Below, one piece after another: positions 36,904-49,500 of a stretch of 64,000 nucleotides of DNA. The notes under the pieces are model-generated. The model had not been told where the DNA came from and did no database searches. It saw only the letters and a list, made by a program, of their open reading frames with translations. The first letter of the stretch is position 1; the number at the start of each line of letters is the position of its first letter. The translations under genes were made by a program, and so were the position numbers. Origin of the DNA: Aristolochia californica (Eukaryota > Streptophyta > Magnoliopsida > Piperales > Aristolochiaceae); contig JARWKL010000008.1 of the NCBI GenBank assembly GCA_029961685.1, forward strand, positions 21,237,981 to 21,301,980, given 5' to 3'.

Positions 36904-38931
36904 GTTATTTGCATCTCCAACAGATATCAAGCATGCATATCCATTTTTTAAAACATGTGTAGAAAAATCTCTTTCTTTTAAAATTCCGAGCTATAAGGGT
37001 TTAACTAGTGGAATTTCCAAAAATTGGATAACAAAACTTTTGTTTTCATTTGTAGTGTGTGAGTAAATTTTCTTTACTTACATTTGTTTATTGCTTTAAA
37101 ATCCATACATAAACTCTAATATTTTCATTTTTTTGTGATCTATTTGCCTTTTATCTCTTTTTTTTGTTTACGAGATGATGGGAAAGTGAAAACTCAAATT
37201 TTTATTTAAGAAAAAAGTATACATCTAAAAATGAAATGAACAATGCACAAATGTAGAGAGAGATAATTCCTAAAAGTGTCTGTAATTTTTTGGGATTTTA
37301 AACTCTTTGTAGTTTTTATATATAAGGTTCTACAATCGTCAGGAAAAGGGGGAGGCGGGGGATTTTTAACTGAGTGTTGTCTCCCAATCCATAAGTAATT
37401 CCTTACAAAAATTATATCCCCACTACGAATGATAAATCAATTTACAATCATCTATGATCATTAGGTCAGCTTTTTGTAAATGGGCAAAATAATGGCTTGT
37501 TTGACACGGGTAAATATCCCACAACACGTTCACTTGAGAATTTATTTAAAATATTCTCTTTAAAAGGTTTTAATCCATAGGTCATTTGCATCTTTAACAT
37601 GTTTCGAGCATGGATATCCATTTTTTAAAACATGTGTAGAAAAATCTTTTTCTTATAAAATTCCGAGCTATTAGGGTTGACCTAGTGGAATTTCCAAAAA
37701 TTGGATATCAAAACTTTTGTGTTCATTTTTGGTGTGTGAATAAATTTTATTTTCTTACATTTTGTGTATTGCTTTATATTCCTTCCATACAAAAACTCTA
37801 AAAATTTCATTTTGTTGTGATCTATTTGCCTTTTATCTCTTTTTTTGTTTACGAGATGAAGGGAAAGTGAATACTCAAGTTTTGATTTAAGAAAAATGTA
37901 TCCATCTAAAATGGAAATGCAGAATGCACAAATGTAAAGAGAGATAATTCCAAAAAGTTTCTGTAATTTTAGGGAGATTAAACTCTTTTTAGTTTTTATA
38001 TATCAAGTTTTTCAATCGTGAGGAAAAAGGGGGAGGCGGGGGATTTTTACCTCAGTGTTGACTCCCAATCCATAACTCCTTCCTTACAAAAATATTGCCT
38101 GTTACGCATGATAAATCACTTTACAATCATCTATGCTCAGTAGGTCAGCTTTTTGTAACTGGGCAAAATAATTGCTTGTTTGACTCTAGTAAATATCCCA
38201 CCGCACGTTCACTTGCGAATTTAATGTTTTTCTCTTTAAAAGGTTTGGTTCCATAGGTCATTTGCATATTTAACATGTTTCAAGCTTGCATATCCATTTT
38301 TTAAAACATGTGTACAAAATGCTCTTTCTTATAAAATTTCGAGCTATTTGGGTTGAATATGTGGAATTTCCCAAACTTGGAAATCAAAAATTTTTTGTTC
38401 ATTTTTGGTGTGTAAATAAATTTTCTTTACTCACATTTTTTTATTGGTTTATGTTATTTCCATGTATAAACTCTAAAATTTTCATTTTGTTGTCATCTAA
38501 TTGCCTTTTATCTCTTTTTTTGTTTACGAGAGGAAGGAAAAGTGAAAACACAAGTTTTTATTTAAGAAAAAATTACACATTAAAAATGGAAATGCACAAT
38601 ACACATTTTAGAGAGAGATAATTCCAAAAACGGGTCTGTAATTTTAAGGGATTGTAATCTCTTTTTAGTTTTTATATATTAAGTTATGCAATCGTCAGGA
38701 AAAGGGGGAGGCAAGTCATTTTCAACTGAATGTTGACTCCGTATCCATCTGTCATTCCTTACAAAAATATAACCCTTTACGCATGATAAATCACTTTACA
38801 ATCATCTATGATCATTAGGTCAACTTTTTGAAAAAGGGCAAAATAATGGCTTGTTTGACTCGGGTAAATATTCCACCGCATGTTCAATTGAGAATTTAAT
38901 GTTATTCTCTTTAAAAGGTTTGGATCCATAG
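36904..38931 (+). repeat. Higher-order repeat, 2028-bp type, unit 4
   Basis: It shares the three C-monomer substitutions of unit 3 at 38395, 38538 and 38680. Private changes are CAACAGATATC for CAACATATATC at the start of A (about 36922) and CCGCATGTTC for CCGCACGTTC (about 38880). Confidence 0.93.
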
Positions 38932-40959
38932 GTTATTTGCATCTCCAACATATATCAAGCATGCATATCCATTTTTTAAAACATGTGTAGAAAAATCTCT
39001 TTCTTTTAAAATTCCGAGCTATAAGGGTTTAACTAGTGGAATTTCCAAAAATTGGATAACAAAACTTTTGTTTTCATTTGTAGTGTGTGAGTAAATTTTC
39101 TTTACTTACATTTGTTTATTGCTTTAAAATCCATACATAAACTCTAATATTTTCATTTTTTTGTGATCTATTTGCCTTTTATCTCTTTTTTTTGTTTACG
39201 AGATGATGGGAAAGTGAAAACTCAAATTTTTATTTAAGAAAAAAGTATACATCTAAAAATGAAATGAACAATGCACAAATGTAGAGAGAGATAATTCCTA
39301 AAAGTGTCTGTAATTTTTTGGGATTTTAAACTCTTTGTAGTTTTTATATATAAGGTTCTACAATCGTCAGGAAAAGGGGGAGGCGGGGGATTTTTAACTG
39401 AGTGTTGTCTCCCAATCCATAAGTAATTCCTTACAAAAATTATATCCCCACTACGAATGATAAATCAATTTACAATCATCTATGATCATTAGGTCAGCTT
39501 TTTGTAAATGGGCAAAATAATGGCTTGTTTGACACGGGTAAATATCCCACAACACGTTCACTTGAGAATTTATTTAAAATATTCTCTTTAAAAGGTTTTA
39601 ATCCATAGGTCATTTGCATCTTTAACATGTTTCGAGCATGGATATCCATTTTTTAAAACATGTGTAGAAAAATCTTTTTCTTATAAAATTCCGAGCTATT
39701 AGGGTTGACCTAGTGGAATTTCCAAAAATTGGATATCAAAACTTTTGTGTTCATTTTTGGTGTGTGAATAAATTTTATTTTCTTACATTTTGTGTATTGC
39801 TTTATATTCCTTCCATACAAAAACTCTAAAAATTTCATTTTGTTGTGATCTATTTGCCTTTTATCTCTTTTTTTGTTTACGAGATGAAGGGAAAGTGAAT
39901 ACTCAAGTTTTGATTTAAGAAAAATGTATCCATCTAAAATGGAAATGCAGAATGCACAAATGTAAAGAGAGATAATTCCAAAAAGTTTCTGTAATTTTAG
40001 GGAGATTAAACTCTTTTTAGTTTTTATATATCAAGTTTTTCAATCGTGAGGAAAAAGGGGGAGGCGGGGGATTTTTACCTCAGTGTTGACTCCCAATCCA
40101 TAACTCCTTCCTTACAAAAATATTGCCTGTTACGCATGATAAATCACTTTACAATCATCTATGCTCAGTAGGTCAGCTTTTTGTAACTGGGCAAAATAAT
40201 TGCTTGTTTGACTCTAGTAAATATCCCACCGCACGTTCACTTGCGAATTTAATGTTTTTCTCTTTAAAAGGTTTGGTTCCATAGGTCATTTGCATATTTA
40301 ACATGTTTCAAGCTTGCATATCCATTTTTTAAAACATGTGTACAAAATGCTCTTTCTTATAAAATTTCGAGCTATTTGGGTTGAATATGTGGAATTTCCC
40401 AAACTTGGAAATCAAAAATTTTGTGTTCATTTTTGGTGTGTAAATAAATTTTCTTTACTCACATTTTTTTATTGGTTTATGTTATTTCCATGTATAAACT
40501 CTAAAATTTTCATTTTGTTGTCATCTAATTGCCTTTTATCTCTTTTTTTGTTTACGAGAGGAAGGGAAAGTGAAAACACAAGTTTTTATTTAAGAAAAAA
40601 TTACACATTAAAAATGGAAATGCACAATACACATTTTAGAGAGAGATAATTCCAAAAACGAGTCTGTAATTTTAAGGGATTGTAATCTCTTTTTAGTTTT
40701 TATATATCAAGTTATTCAATCGTCAGGAAAAGGGGGAGGCAAGTCATTTTCAACTGAATGTTGACTCCGTATCCATCTGTCATTCCTTACAAAAATATAA
40801 CCCTTTACGCATAATAAATCACTTTACAATCATCTATGATCATTAGGTCAACTTTTTGAAAAAGGGCAAAATAATGGCTTATTTGACTCGGGTAAATATT
40901 CCACCGCACGTTCAATTGAGAATTTAATGTTATTCTCTTTAAAAGGTTTGGATCCATAG
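38932..40959 (+). repeat. Higher-order repeat, 2028-bp type, unit 5
   Basis: It lacks the unit 3/4 variants. Private changes cluster at its right end: ACGAGTCTG for ACGGGTCTG (about 40660), GTTATTCAATC for GTTATGCAATC (about 40715), GCATAATAAATC for GCATGATAAATC (about 40811), and GGCTTATTTGAC for GGCTTGTTTGAC (about 40880). This is the last complete copy. Confidence 0.93.
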
Positions 40960-41450
40960 GTTATTTGCATCTCCAACATATATCAAGCATGCATATCCAT
41001 TTTTTAAAACATGTGTAGAAAAATCTCTTTCTTTTAAAATTCCGAGCTATAAGGGTTTAACTAGTGGAATTTCCAAAAATTGGATAACAAAACTTTTGTT
41101 TTCATTTGTAGTGTGTGAGTAAATTTTCTTTACTTACATTTGTTTATTGCTTTAAAATCCATACATAAACTCTAATATTTTCATTTTTTTGTGATCTATT
41201 TGCCTTTTATCTCTTTTTTTTGTTTACGAGATGATGGGAAAGTGAAAACTCAAATTTTTATTTAAGAAAAAAGTATACATCTAAAAATGAAATGAACAAT
41301 GCACAAATGTAGAGAGAGATAATTCCTAAAAGTGTCTGTAATTTTTTGGGATTTTAAACTCTTTGTAGTTTTTATATATAAGGTTCTACAATCGTCAGGA
41401 AAAGGGGGAGGCGGGGGATTTTTAACTGAGTGTTGTCTCCCAATCCATAA
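40960..41450 (+). repeat. Higher-order repeat, 2028-bp type, partial unit 6
   Basis: The A monomer starts as in the other units and stays near-identical up to about TGTCTCCCAATCCATAA. After that (CCCCATTACG, GATCGTTAGG, ACTCTGGTAAAT) it no longer matches and merges into diverged monomers. This marks the right edge of the homogenised core. Confidence 0.85.
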
Positions 41451-43501
41451 ATAATTCCTTACAAAAATTATATCCCCATTACGAATGATAAATCAATTTA
41501 CAATCATCTATGATCGTTAGGTCAGCTTTTTGTAAATGGGCAAAATAATGGCTTGTTTGACTCTGGTAAATATCCCATTGCACGTTCACTTGATAATTTA
41601 AAGTTATTCTCTTTAAAAGGTTGGGATCGATAGGTTATTTGCATCTCTAACATATTTGAAGCATGCATATCCATTTTTTAAAACATGTGTAGAAAAATCT
41701 CTTTCTTTTAAAATTCCGAGCTATAAGGGTTTAACTAGTGGAATTTCCAAAAATTGGATAACAAAACAGTTGTTTTCATTTGTGGTGTGTGAGTAAATTT
41801 TCTTTACTTACATTTGTTTATTTCTTTAAATTCTTTCCGTACATAAACTCTAAAATTTTCATTTTGTTGTGATCTATTTGCCTTTTATCTCTTTTTTTGT
41901 TTACGAGATGATGGGAAAGTGAAAACTCAAATTTTTATTTAAAAAAAAAGTATACATCTAAAATGGAAATGCACAATGCACAAATTTAGAGAGAGATAAT
42001 TCCTAAAAGTGTCTGTAATTTTTTGGGATTTTAAACTCTTTGTAGTTTTTATATATCGGGTTCTGCAATTGTCAGGAAAAGGGGGAGGCGGGGGATTTTT
42101 AACTGAGTGTTGTCTTCGAATCCATAAGTAATTCCTTAAAAAGATTATATCCCCATTACGAATGATAAATCAATTTACAATCATCTATGATCGTTAGGTC
42201 AACTTTTTGTTAATGGGCAAAATAATGGCTTGTTTGACAAGGGTAAATATCCCACTAAGTAATTCCTTAAAAAGATTATATCCCCATTACGAATGATAAA
42301 TCAATTTACAATCATCTATGATCGTTAGGTCAACTTTTTGTTAATGGGCAAAATAATGGCTTGTTTGACAAGGGTAAATATCCCACCGCACGTTTACTTG
42401 AGAATTTAAAGTTATTCTCTTTAAAAGGTTTGGATCCATAGGTCATTTGCATTTTGTACATGTTTCAAGCATGGATATCCATTTTTTAAAACATGTGTAG
42501 AAAAATCTCTTTCTTATAAAATTCCGATCTATTAGGGTTGAACTAGTGGAATTTCCCAAAATTGGATATCAAAACATTTGTGTTCATTTGTGGTGTGTGA
42601 ATAAATTTTCTTTTCTTACATTTTTTTTACTGCTTTATATTCTTTCTATACATAAATTCTAAAAAAATTCACTTTGTTGTGATTATTTGCCTTTTTTCTC
42701 TTTTTTTTGTTTACGAGATGAAGGGAAAGTGAAAAATCAAGTTTTGATTTAAGAAAAAAGTATACTTCTAAAATGGAAATGCACAATGCACAAATGTAGA
42801 GAGAGATAATTCCAAAAAGTGTCTGTAATTTTTAGGGATTGTAAACTTTTTTTAGTTTTTATATATCAGGTTTTGCGATCGTCGGGAAAAGGGGGAGGCG
42901 ATGGATTTTTAACTGAGTGTTGACTCCTATTCCTTAAGTCATTCCTTGCAAAAATATAGCCCATGATGCATGATAAATCACTTTACAATCATCTATGATC
43001 GTTAGGTCAAGTTTTTGTAAATGCGCAAAATAATGACTTGTTTGACTCATGTAAATAACACGCCCCACGTTCACTTGATAATTTAATGATATTCTCTTTA
43101 AAAGGTTTGGATCCCATAGGACATTTACATCTTTAACTTGTTTCAAGCATGCATATCCATTTTTTAAAACATGTCTAGAAAACTATCTTTCTTATGAAAT
43201 TCCGAGCTATTTGGGTTGAATTAGTGGAATTTCCCAAACTTCTTTAACAAAAATTTTGTGTTCATTTGTGGTGTGTGAATAAATTTTCTTTACTTACATT
43301 TTTTTATTGCTTTAAATACTTTCCATCCATAAATTCAAAAATTTTCTTTTTGTTGTGATCAATTTGCCTTCTATCTCTTTTTTTGAGTACGAGATGAAGA
43401 GAAAGTGAAAACTCAAATTTTGATTTAAAAAAAAAGTATACATCTAAAATGGAAAAGCAGAATGCACAAATGTAGAGAGAGGTAGTTCAGAAAAGTGTCT
43501 G
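41451..43501 (+). repeat. Diverged monomers right of the young core
   Basis: Anchors fall at 41620, 42428 and 43105. The first monomer is A-like (ATAAGGGTTTAACTAGTGG and TTCCAAAAATTGGATAAC), as expected if the A type pre-dates the amplification. The 808-bp interval is caused by the 131-bp duplication annotated separately. A reverse-strand frame at 42934-43146 is repeat-derived. Confidence 0.88.
42125..42386 (+). repeat. Perfect 131-bp tandem duplication within a monomer
   Basis: TAAGTAATTCC at 42125 runs through CCCCATTACGAATG and GACAAGGGTAAATATCCCAC to 42255, and the same 131 bases follow at 42256-42386. I see no difference between the copies, while neighbouring monomers are clearly diverged, so this is a very recent local event. 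Confidence 0.9.
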
Positions 43502-46500
43502 TATTGTTTTAAATTTATTCTCTTTAAAAGTTTTGGATTCATAGGTCAATTGCTTCTTTAACTTGTTTCAAGCATGCATATCCATTTTTTAAAACATGTG
43601 TAGAAAAATATCTTTCTTTAAAAATTCTGAGCTATTAGGGTTGAACGAGTGGAATTTCCCAAACATTGATAAGAAAACTTTTGTGTGCATTTGTGGTGTG
43701 AGAATAAATTTTATTTACTTAAATTTTTTTATTGCTTTAAATTCTTTCCATACATAAACTCAAAAAATTTCTTTTTTGTTGTGATCTATTTGCCTTTTAC
43801 CTCTTTTTTTGTTTACGAGATGAAGAGAAAGTGAAAACTCAAGTTTTGATTTAAGAAAAAAGTTTACATCTAAAATGGAAATGCACAATGCACAAATGTA
43901 GAGAGATAATTCAAAAAAGTGTTTGTAATTTTTAGGGATTGTAAACTCTTTTTAGTTTTTATATATCAAGTTATGCAATCGTCGCGAAAAGGGGGTGGCG
44001 AGGGATTTTTAACAGAGTGTTGACTCCCAATCCATGAGTCTTTCCTTTCAAAAAAATTACCCATTACGCATGATAAATCACTTTACAATCATCTATGACC
44101 GTTAGGTCAGCTTTTTGTAAATAGGCAAAATATTGGCTTGTTTGACTAGGGTAAATATCACACCACACGTTCACTTGAGACTTTAATGTTATTCTCTTTA
44201 AAATGTTGGATCCATAGGTTATTTGCATCTTTAACATGTTTCAAGCATGCATATCCCTTTTTTGAAACATGTGTAGAAAAATCTCTTTCTTATAAAATTC
44301 TGAGCTATTAGGGTTGAGCAAGTCGAATATCCCCAACTTGGATAACAAAACATTTGTGTTGTTTGAGGTGTGTGAATAAATTTTCTTTACTTACATTTGT
44401 TTATTTCTTTAAATTCTTTCCATACATAAACTCTAAAATTTTCATTTAGTAGTGATCAATTTGCCTTGTTTCCCTTTTTTTGTTTAAGAGATGAAGGGAA
44501 AGGGAAAACACAAGTTTTGATTTAAGAAAAAAGTATACATCTAAAATGGAAATTCACAATGCACAAATGTAGAGATTGATAATTCCAAAAAGTGTCTGTA
44601 ACATGTTTCAAGCATGCATATCCATTTTTTAACATGTGTAGAAAAATATCTTTCGTATAAAATTCCAATCTATTAGGGTTGAACTAGTGGAATTTCCAAA
44701 AATTGGATAACAAAACTTTTGTGTTCATTTGTGGTGTGTGAATAAATTTTCCTTACATTTGTTTATTGCTTTAAATTGTTTCCATACATAAACTCTAAAA
44801 TTTTCATTTTGTTCTGATCTATTTGCCTTTTATCTCTTTTTGTTTACTAGATGTTGGGAAAGTAAGAACTCAAGTATTTATTTAAGAAAAAAGTATACAA
44901 CTAAAATGTAAATGCACAATGAACAAACGTAGAGAGAGATAATTCAAAAAAGTGTCAGTAATTTTTTGGGATCGTAAACTCTTTTCAGTTTTTATATATC
45001 AGGTTCTGCAATAGTCAGGAAAAGGGGGAGGTGGGGGATTTTTGTCTGAGTGTTGACTCCCAATCCATAAGTCATTCCTAACAAAAATATAGCCCGTTAT
45101 GCATGATAAATCACTATACAATAATCTCTGATCTTTAGGTCAGCTTTTAGTAAATGGGCAAAATAATGGCTTATTTGACTCGGGTAAATATCCCACCGCA
45201 TGTTCACTTGATAATTTAATATTATTCCCTTTAAAAGGTTTGGATCCATAGGTCATTTGCAACTTTAACTTGTTTCAAGCGTGCATATCAATTTTATTAA
45301 ACATGTGTAGAAAAATATCTTTCTTACAAAATTCCGAGCTATTAGGGTTGAACTAGTGGAATTTCCCAAACTTGGATAACAAAACTTTTGTGTTCATTTG
45401 TGGTGTGAGATTAAATTTTCTTTACTTATATTTGCTTATTGCTTTAAATTCTTTCCTTACATAAACTCTAAGATTTTCATTTTGTTGTGATCTATTTGCC
45501 TTTCATCTCTTTTTTTGTTTACGAGATGAAGAGAAAGTGAAAACTCAAGTATTTATTTAAGAAAAAAGTATACAACTAAAATTGAAATGCACAATGAACA
45601 ATTGTAGAGAGAGATAATTCCAAAAAATTTCTGTAATTTTTAGGGATTGTAAACCCTTTTTTGTTTTTATATATCAGGCTATGCAATCGTCGCCAAAAGG
45701 GGGAGGCGGGGGATTTTTAACTGAGTGTTAACTCCCAATCCATAAGTCATTCCTTAAAAAACAATAGCCCATTAAGCATGATAAATCACTTTACAATCAT
45801 CTATGATCCTTACGTCAGCTTTTTGTAAATGGGCAAAATTTTGTCTTGTTTGACTCGGGTAAATATCCCACCACAGATTCACTTGAAAATTTAATGTTAT
45901 TCTCTTTAAAAGTTTTAGATCCGTAGGTCATTTGCATCTTTAACATGTTTCAAGCATGCATATCCATTTTTTCAAACATGTCTAGAAAAATCTCTTTTAT
46001 ATAAAATTCTGAGCTATTAGGGTTGAACAAGTGGAATATCACAAACATGGATAACAAAACTTTTGTGTTGATTTGTGGTTTGTGAATAAATTTTCTTTAC
46101 TTATATTTTTTTATTCCTTTAAATTCATTCCATACAAAACCTTTAAAATTTTCATTTTGTTGAGATCTATTTGCCTTTTATCACTTTTTTTGTTTACAAG
46201 ATGAAGCGAAAGTGAAAACTCAAGTTTTGATTTAAGAAAAAAGTATACATCTAAAATGGAAAAGCACAATGCATAAATATAGAGAGGGATAATTCCAAAA
46301 ATTGACTTTAATTTTTAGGTATTGTAAACTCTTTTTAGTTTTTATATATCAGATTCTGCAATCGTCGAGAAAAGGGGGAGCCAGAGGATTTTTAACTGAG
46401 TGTTGACTCCCAATCGATAAGTCCTTGCTTAAAAAAATATTGCCCAGTACGCATTATAAATCACTTTACAATCATCTATGCTCGTTAGGTAAGCTTTTTG

Positions 46501-49500
46501 GAGGCGGGCAAAATAATGGCTTGTTTGACTTGGGTAAATATCCCATAGCACGTTCACATGAGAATTTAATGTTATTCTTAAAAGGTTTGGTTCCATAGGT
46601 CATTTGCATATTTAACATGTTTCAAGCATGCATATCCATTTTTTTAAAACATGTGTAGAAAAATCTCTTTCTTATAAAATTCTGAGCTACTACGGTTGAA
46701 CAAGTGGAATTTCCAAAACTTAGATAACAAAACTTTTGTCTTCATTTGTGGTGTGTGAATACATTTTCTTTCCTTACATTTGTTTGTGGCTTTAAATTCT
46801 TTCCATAAATAAACTCTAAAATTTTCAGTTTGTTGTGATCTAATTGCCTTTGATCTCTTTTTTTTTATTACGAGATGAAGGGAAAGTGAAAACTCAAGTT
46901 TTGATTTAAGAAAAAAATATACATCTAAAATGGAAAATCACAATACACAAATGGAGAGAGAGATAATTCCAAAATATGTTTGTAATTTTTGTGGATTGTA
47001 ACATATTTTTGGTTTTTTTATATTAGGTTCTGCAATCGTTGGGAAAATGGGGAGGCGGGAAATTTTTAACTGAGTCTTGACTCCATATCCATCAGTCATT
47101 CCTCACAAAAATATAGCCTGTCACGCATGATAAATCACTTTACAATCATCTATGATCGTTAGGTAAGCTTTTTGAAAAAGGGCAAAATAATAGCTTGTTT
47201 CACTCGGGTTAATATCCCACCGCCCATTTAGTTGAGAATTTAATGTTATTCTCTTTAAAAGGTTTGGACCCACAGGTCGTTTGCATCTCTAACATGTTTC
47301 AAGCTTGCATATCCATTTTTGAAAACATGTGTAAAAAAATCTCTTTCTTATAAAATTCCTAGCTATTAGGGTTGAACTAGTGGAATTTCTGTAAATTGGA
47401 TAACAAAAACTTTTGTGTTCAGTTTTGGTGTGTGAATAAATTTTATTTACTAACATTTTTTTATTCCTTTAAATTCTTTCCATACATAAACTCTAAAATT
47501 TTCATTTTGTTGTGATCTTTTTGCCTTTTATCTCTTTTTTTTTTGTTTATGAGATTAAGGGAAAGTGAAAACTCAAGTTTTTATTAAAGAAAAAAGTATA
47601 CATCTAAAATGGAAATGCACAATACACAAATGTAGAGAGAAATAATTCCAAAAATTGTCTATAATTTTTGGGGGTTTTAATATCTTTTTAGTTTTTATAT
47701 ATCAGGTTCTGCAATCGTCGGGAAAAGGGGGAGGCGGTGGAATTTTAACTGAGTGTTGACACTTAATCCATACATCATTCCTTACAAAAATATGTTCTGT
47801 TACACATGATAAATCACTTTACAATCATCTATGATTGTTAGGTCAGCGTTTTGTAAATGGGCAAAATAAAGGCTTGTTTGACGGGTTAATATACTAGCGT
47901 ACGTTCACTTGAGAATTTAATGTTATTATCTTTAAAAGGTTTGGATCCATAGGTCATTTGCATCTTTAACTTTTTTCAAGCATGCATATCCATTTTTTGA
48001 AATATGTGCAGAAAAATCTCTTTCTTATAATATTCCGAGCAATAGTGGTTGAACTACTGGAATTTCCCAAAATTGGATAACAAAACTTGTGTTCATTGTG
48101 GTGTGTGAATAAATTTTCTTCACTTACATTTGTTTATTTCTTTAAATACTTTCCATAAATAAACTCTAAAGTCTTAATTTTGTTGTGATCTATTTGCCTT
48201 TTATCTCTAATTTTGTTTACGAGATGAAGGGAAAGTGAAAACTCAAGTTTTAATTTAAGAAAAAAGTGTACAACTAAAATTTAAATTCACAATGCACAAA
48301 TTTAGAGAGAGTTCATTCCAAAAAGTGTCTGTAATTTTTAGGGATTGTAAACTCTTTTTAGTTTTTATATATCAGGTTCTGCAATCGTTTGGAAAAGGGG
48401 GAGGCAGGGGATTTTAAATTGAAAGTTGACTCCCAATCCATAAGTCATTCCTTAAAAAAATATAGCCCATTACGCATGATAAATTACTTTACAATCATCT
48501 ATGATTGTTAGGTCAACTTTTTGTAACTGGGCAAAATAATGGCTTGTTTGACTCGGGTAAATATCCCACCGCTCGTTCACTTGACTCGGGTAAATATCCC
48601 ACTGATCCGTAGGTCATTTGCATCTATAATATGTTTCAAACATGCATATCCATTTTTTTTAAAACATGTGTAGAAAAATCTCTTTTTTATAAAATAACGA
48701 GCAATAAGGGTTGAACTAGAGGGATTTCCCAAAATTGGAAAACAAAAATTTTGTATTCATTTGTGGTGTGTGAATAAAGTTTCTTTACTTGCATTAGTTT
48801 ATTGCTTTAAATTCTTTCCATACTTAATCTCTAAAATTTTCATTTTGTTGTGATCTGTTTCCCTTTTTTCTCTTTTTTTGTTTACAAGATGAAGGGAAAG
48901 TGAAAACTCAATTTTTGAATTAAGAAAAAAGTATACATCTAAAAGGGAAATGCACAATGCACAAATGCAGAGAGAGATAATTCCAAAAAGTGACTATAAT
49001 TTTTTGGGATTTTAAACACTTTTTTTCTTTTATATATCAGGTTCAACAATCGTCGAAAAAGGGGGAGGTACGGGATTTTTAATTGAGTGTTCACTCCCAA
49101 TCTATCAGTCATTTGTTTCGAAAATATAGCCCATTACGCTGGATAAATCACTTTACAATCATCTATGATCAATATGTCAGCTTTTTGTAAATGGGCAAAA
49201 TAATGGCTTGTTTGACTCGGATAAATATCCCACCGCATGTTCACTTGAGAAGTTAATGTTATTCTCTTTAAAAGGTTTGGATCCATAGGTTATTTGCATC
49301 TTTAATATATTTCAAGCATGCATATACATTTTTTTTAAACATGTGTAACAAAAGTCTTTCTTATAAAATTCCGAGCTATTAGGGTTGAAGTAGTGGAATC
49401 TCCCAACTTTGGTTAACAAAACTTTTGTGTTCATTTGTGGTGTGTGAATAAATTTTCTTTACTTACATTTGTTTATTGCTTTAATTTCTTTCCATAAAAA

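Noticed and set aside
25584..40649. A 111-codon forward reading frame repeated eight times (starts 25584, 27879, 30174, 32202, 34230, 36258, 38286 and 40314), suggesting a tandem gene family
   Set aside because: It lies in the C monomer of the satellite and is copied only because the unit is copied. Related monomers elsewhere break the frame by stops and indels, its composition follows the AT-rich repeat, and it has no recognisable domain.
23935..40959. CRISPR-like regular spacing
   Set aside because: The entire 2-kb units are repeated, with no short repeat alternating with unique spacers, and the context is a plant satellite.
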